A stretch of 8,837 bases of DNA from Phycisphaerales bacterium (lineage in GTDB: Bacteria > Planctomycetota > Phycisphaerae > Tepidisphaerales > Tepidisphaeraceae), in contig PMAK01000256.1 of the NCBI GenBank assembly GCA_003153655.1, positions 4,823 through 13,659 on the forward strand, in the 5' to 3' direction. The notes below the pieces were generated by a model. The model saw nothing but the letters and a program-made list of their open reading frames with translations. It did not search any database and was not told the DNA's origin. Each line of letters begins with the position of its first letter. Within the stretch, counting starts at the first letter, position 1. Shown piece by piece: positions 6,753 through 8,837 of the stretch. A program made the translations under genes and the position numbers.

Positions 6753-7787
6753 TTGAAACATCACCTCAACACGCTGTTTATCACGACGGATGGGACCTAT
6801 CTGGCCCGTGAAGGTGAGGCCGTCCTCGTCAAAATGGAGAAACAGATTAAGCTCCGCGTTCCCATTCATACGCTGGGCGGGATAGTCTGCTTCGGCCGCG
6901 TGGGTCTGAGTTCTTCGCTGATGGGCCTGTGCGGAGAACGGGGCGTATGCATCTCGATGCTCAGCGCAAACGGTCGGTTTCTGGCCCGCATTAATGGATA
7001 TACCAGTGGCAATGTCCTGCTTCGGCGAGAACAGTACCGCCGGGCTGATTCTTCTGACGCCACGGCCGCCATTTCCCGCGCGATCGTTGTCGCAAAAATT
7101 GCCAATGCCCGTTCCGTGCTCCTCCGTCACTTGCGGGATTACCCGGAAACATCCGGCAAATCCGAGATTGAAAAGTATGCTGCATATCTCGCCCAAAGCA
7201 TTGATCAACTGAGATTGGGTTCGTTAAATTCCGATTCCATTCGAGGCGTTGAGGGGGACGCGGCCGGGTGTTACTTCGGCATCTTCGACCATCTCATCGT
7301 CGCCCAGAAGGAAAGCTTCACATTTAAGTCGCGCAATCGCCGGCCGCCGCTCGATCCAGTCAACGCATTGTTGTCGTTTCTTTATGCGATGCTCGCCCAC
7401 GACGTGCGCGGCGCGTGCGAGACAGTCGGGCTTGATCCTCAGGTCGGCTTTCTGCATCGCGACCGGCCGGGACGCGCTGGCTTGGCCTTGGATCTGATGG
7501 AGGAATTCCGCCCGTTCCTGGCGGATCGATTGGCGTTGTCACTCATCAATCGCCGTCAGGTCTCGCCAAGCGGCTTCAAAATCGCCGAGAACGGGGCCGT
7601 ATCGATGGACGATGCAACGCGTAAAGCCGTTCTGGTTGCCTACCAGAAACGCAAACAGGAAGAAATTATCCATCCATTTCTAGACGAGAAAGTTAGCATC
7701 GGTCTGCTTGCACATCTTCAAGCCCGGCTATTGGCCCGGCATCTGCGCGGCGACCTGGATGCCTATCCGCCGTTCGTCTGGAAGTAA
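6753..7787 (+). CDS. cas1: Cas1, CRISPR spacer integrase
   Basis: Cas1 is the metal-dependent integrase that inserts new spacers at the leader end of the array, as two dimers bridged by Cas2. The 344-residue protein is full length and of the I-C type, with the opening LNTLFITTDGTYL, the PIHTLGGIVCFG block, and the catalytic set Glu167 (in GVEGDAA), His235 (in FLHRDRPGR) and Glu250 (in DLMEEFRP). The start is the TTG at 6753, supported by TGAGG (6743-6747) five bases upstream and by alignment of the first residues with the family. It lies 25 bases after cas4 and 23 before cas2, within the same operon. Confidence 0.96.
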   Translation: MKHHLNTLFITTDGTYLAREGEAVLVKMEKQIKLRVPIHTLGGIVCFGRVGLSSSLMGLCGERGVCISMLSANGRFLARINGYTSGNVLLRREQYRRADSSDATAAISRAIVVAKIANARSVLLRHLRDYPETSGKSEIEKYAAYLAQSIDQLRLGSLNSDSIRGVEGDAAGCYFGIFDHLIVAQKESFTFKSRNRRPPLDPVNALLSFLYAMLAHDVRGACETVGLDPQVGFLHRDRPGRAGLALDLMEEFRPFLADRLALSLINRRQVSPSGFKIAENGAVSMDDATRKAVLVAYQKRKQEEIIHPFLDEKVSIGLLAHLQARLLARHLRGDLDAYPPFVWK

Positions 7788-7810
7788 CGCGATGAGCCCG
7801 GGAGCGTGGC

Positions 7811-8101
7811 GTGCTTGTGCTTGTGACATACGACGTTGCGACGACCACCCGGCAAGGCCGGAAGCGCCTGTCGAAGGTTGCCAAGGCATGCCTCGATTTT
7901 GGTCAGCGCGTCCAAAACTCGGTCTTTGAATGCCAAATCGATCCGACCCAATGGATGACATTGAAACTGCGGCTGCTGGACCTGTATAATCCGAACGAAG
8001 ACAGCCTACGGTTTTATTATCTGGGCTCAAACTGGCATCGCCGTGTGGAGCATCATGGAACTAAAGCTGCCACGGATTTGGAAGGTCCATTGATTGTTTA
8101 G
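7811..8101 (+). CDS. cas2: Cas2, CRISPR adaptation protein
   Basis: Cas2 is the small ferredoxin-fold dimer that bridges two Cas1 dimers in the spacer integration complex. The 96-residue protein has the typical first strand LVLVTYDV with Asp8, the RVQNSVFEC segment, SLRFYYLG, and the I-C style ending EGPLIV. The start is the GTG at 7811, preceded by GGGAG (7800-7804) with six bases of spacing. A nearby ATG at 7792 is in another frame and does not give Cas2. It is the last gene before the leader. Confidence 0.95.
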   Translation: MLVLVTYDVATTTRQGRKRLSKVAKACLDFGQRVQNSVFECQIDPTQWMTLKLRLLDLYNPNEDSLRFYYLGSNWHRRVEHHGTKAATDLEGPLIV

Positions 8102-8287
8102 TGCAAGTAACCGCGAACGCTAAGCGCGCACTCCTTGATCGGGACTTTCGCGGAAAGCATAAGTGGCTCTTTGAAAAGCAAATAGAGAATACGTTATGAA
8201 CCTGCTGCTTTGAACCGGGTGCGGCAAGAGACGATTCGCGTTATCGTGCAGCTTGCCCCGGTAAAGGCAACGGGTTATGAGGAAAGC
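8102..8287 (+). promoter_or_regulatory. CRISPR leader
   Basis: These 186 bases between the cas2 stop and the first repeat hold no convincing gene and occupy the place of the type I-C leader, which directs spacer integration and drives array transcription. An inverted repeat CCGCGAA (8111-8117) / TTCGCGG (8147-8153) lies near its start. A possible promoter is TTGAAA (8171-8176) with TATGAA (8195-8200) 18 bases later, which would start transcription about 80 bases before the first repeat. The role as leader is inferred from position; the promoter is a moderate consensus match. Confidence 0.7.
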
Positions 8288-8837
8288 GTCGCCCCTCTCG
8301 CGGGGGCGTGGATTGAAACTTGCACCGCGGTAGCGGGCAAAATTTCATTCGCCGTCGCCCCTCTCGCGGGGGCGTGGATTGAAACCGTTGCTCACCTTCG
8401 CGAATCCGCTGCCGTCGATTGTCGCCCCTCTCGCGGGGGCGTGGATTGAAACAAACCCTCTTTGAGGGCCGCGACCTGCTTGTCCGTCGCCCCTCTCGCG
8501 GGGGCGTGGATTGAAACCGGCAAGGTCCGATTTAACGAACGTGCGTCCGGCGAGTCGCCCCTCTCGCGGGGGCGTGGATTGAAACTACTTCTTCGAGCGA
8601 CCCACAAAATAAAAAACCGGTCGCCCCTCTCGCGGGGGCGTGGATTGAAACCCCACACCCGCACACCCCCCGACCCGCCACGTGTCGCCCCTCTCGCGGG
8701 GGCGTGGATTGAAACCATTGTTGGCAGCGCTCGTATAACCCGGATCTGGCGTCGCCCCTCTCGCGGGGGCGTGGATTGAAACGCATTGAATGTGAAGCCG
8801 ATGAAATAGGTCGTACTGGTCGCCCCTCTCGCGGGGG
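8288..8837 (+). CRISPR. Type I-C CRISPR array, 8 complete repeats plus one cut by the window edge
   Basis: Identical 32-base repeats begin at 8288, 8354, 8421, 8486, 8554, 8620, 8684 and 8751, and a partial one at 8819-8837. Spacers are 34, 35, 33, 36, 34, 32, 35 and 36 bases. The repeat starts GTCGCCCC and ends TGGATTGAAAC, the I-C style 3' end. Within it CGCCCC pairs with GGGGCG around a seven-base loop, leaving exactly 11 bases after the stem, as expected for the 5' tag left by Cas5c. The orientation, with ATTGAAAC at the 3' end and cas2 plus leader upstream, shows transcription to the right and the newest spacers at the left. No spacer was seen by eye to match the rest of the window. Confidence 0.98.

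Noticed and set aside
7792..7929. ATG at 7792 as a possible cas2 start
   Set aside because: It is out of frame with the cas2 coding sequence. The GTG at 7811 has good ribosome binding site spacing and gives the canonical N-terminus.
8210..8786. Open frames on both strands across the array, with repeated peptides such as APLAGAWIET and IHAPARGA
   Set aside because: These are translations of the CRISPR repeats. The periodic peptides follow the repeat period exactly and are a well-known source of false proteins.
8288..8837. Self-targeting spacers against genes in this window
   Set aside because: No spacer was seen by eye to match the recombinase, cas genes or leader on either strand. A systematic search was not possible.

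Overview
The window looks like bacterial chromosome of moderate-to-high GC content, carrying most of a type I-C CRISPR-Cas locus next to a large serine recombinase and two small zinc-ribbon genes. The host cannot be fixed from the sequence. The Toprim remnant and the recombinase are of kinds common in Planctomycetota and other environmental lineages, so a planctomycete-like host is a weak inference only.

Layout. Bases 1-1468 (minus) hold a large serine recombinase, continuous to the left edge and missing only its C-terminal end. A 192-base divergent gap with overlapping GC-rich palindromes separates it from a 131-residue zinc-ribbon protein (1661-2056, plus). That gene converges on an 87-residue zinc-ribbon protein (2094-2357, minus) across a shared two-way terminator. 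Bases 2592-2804 (minus) are the 3' remnant of a Toprim-domain gene, with its own terminator at 2551-2587. At about base 2801 this remnant abuts, head to head, a cas5c gene that has lost its first 30 or so codons.

From there the plus strand carries a tightly packed operon: cas5c (truncated), cas8c with a strong internal translation start for the small subunit Cas11c, cas7c, cas4, cas1 and cas2. A leader of about 186 bases follows, then a CRISPR array with eight identical 32-base repeats, a ninth cut by the window edge, and spacers of 32-36 bases.

Interpretation. Cas4, Cas1 and Cas2 look intact and should be able to add spacers. Cas8c, Cas11c and Cas7c look intact as parts of the surveillance complex. 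Cas5c, which in type I-C both cuts the precursor crRNA and holds its 5' tag, lacks its first strand. cas3, normally the gene just upstream of cas5c, is absent. The simplest reading is one deletion or rearrangement that removed cas3, the start of cas5c and the start of the Toprim gene together. The locus would then be competent for adaptation but doubtful for interference, unless cas3 and an intact Cas5c exist elsewhere. I see no clearly new defence system. The notable points are this natural truncation, the internal cas11c start and the paired zinc-ribbon genes.
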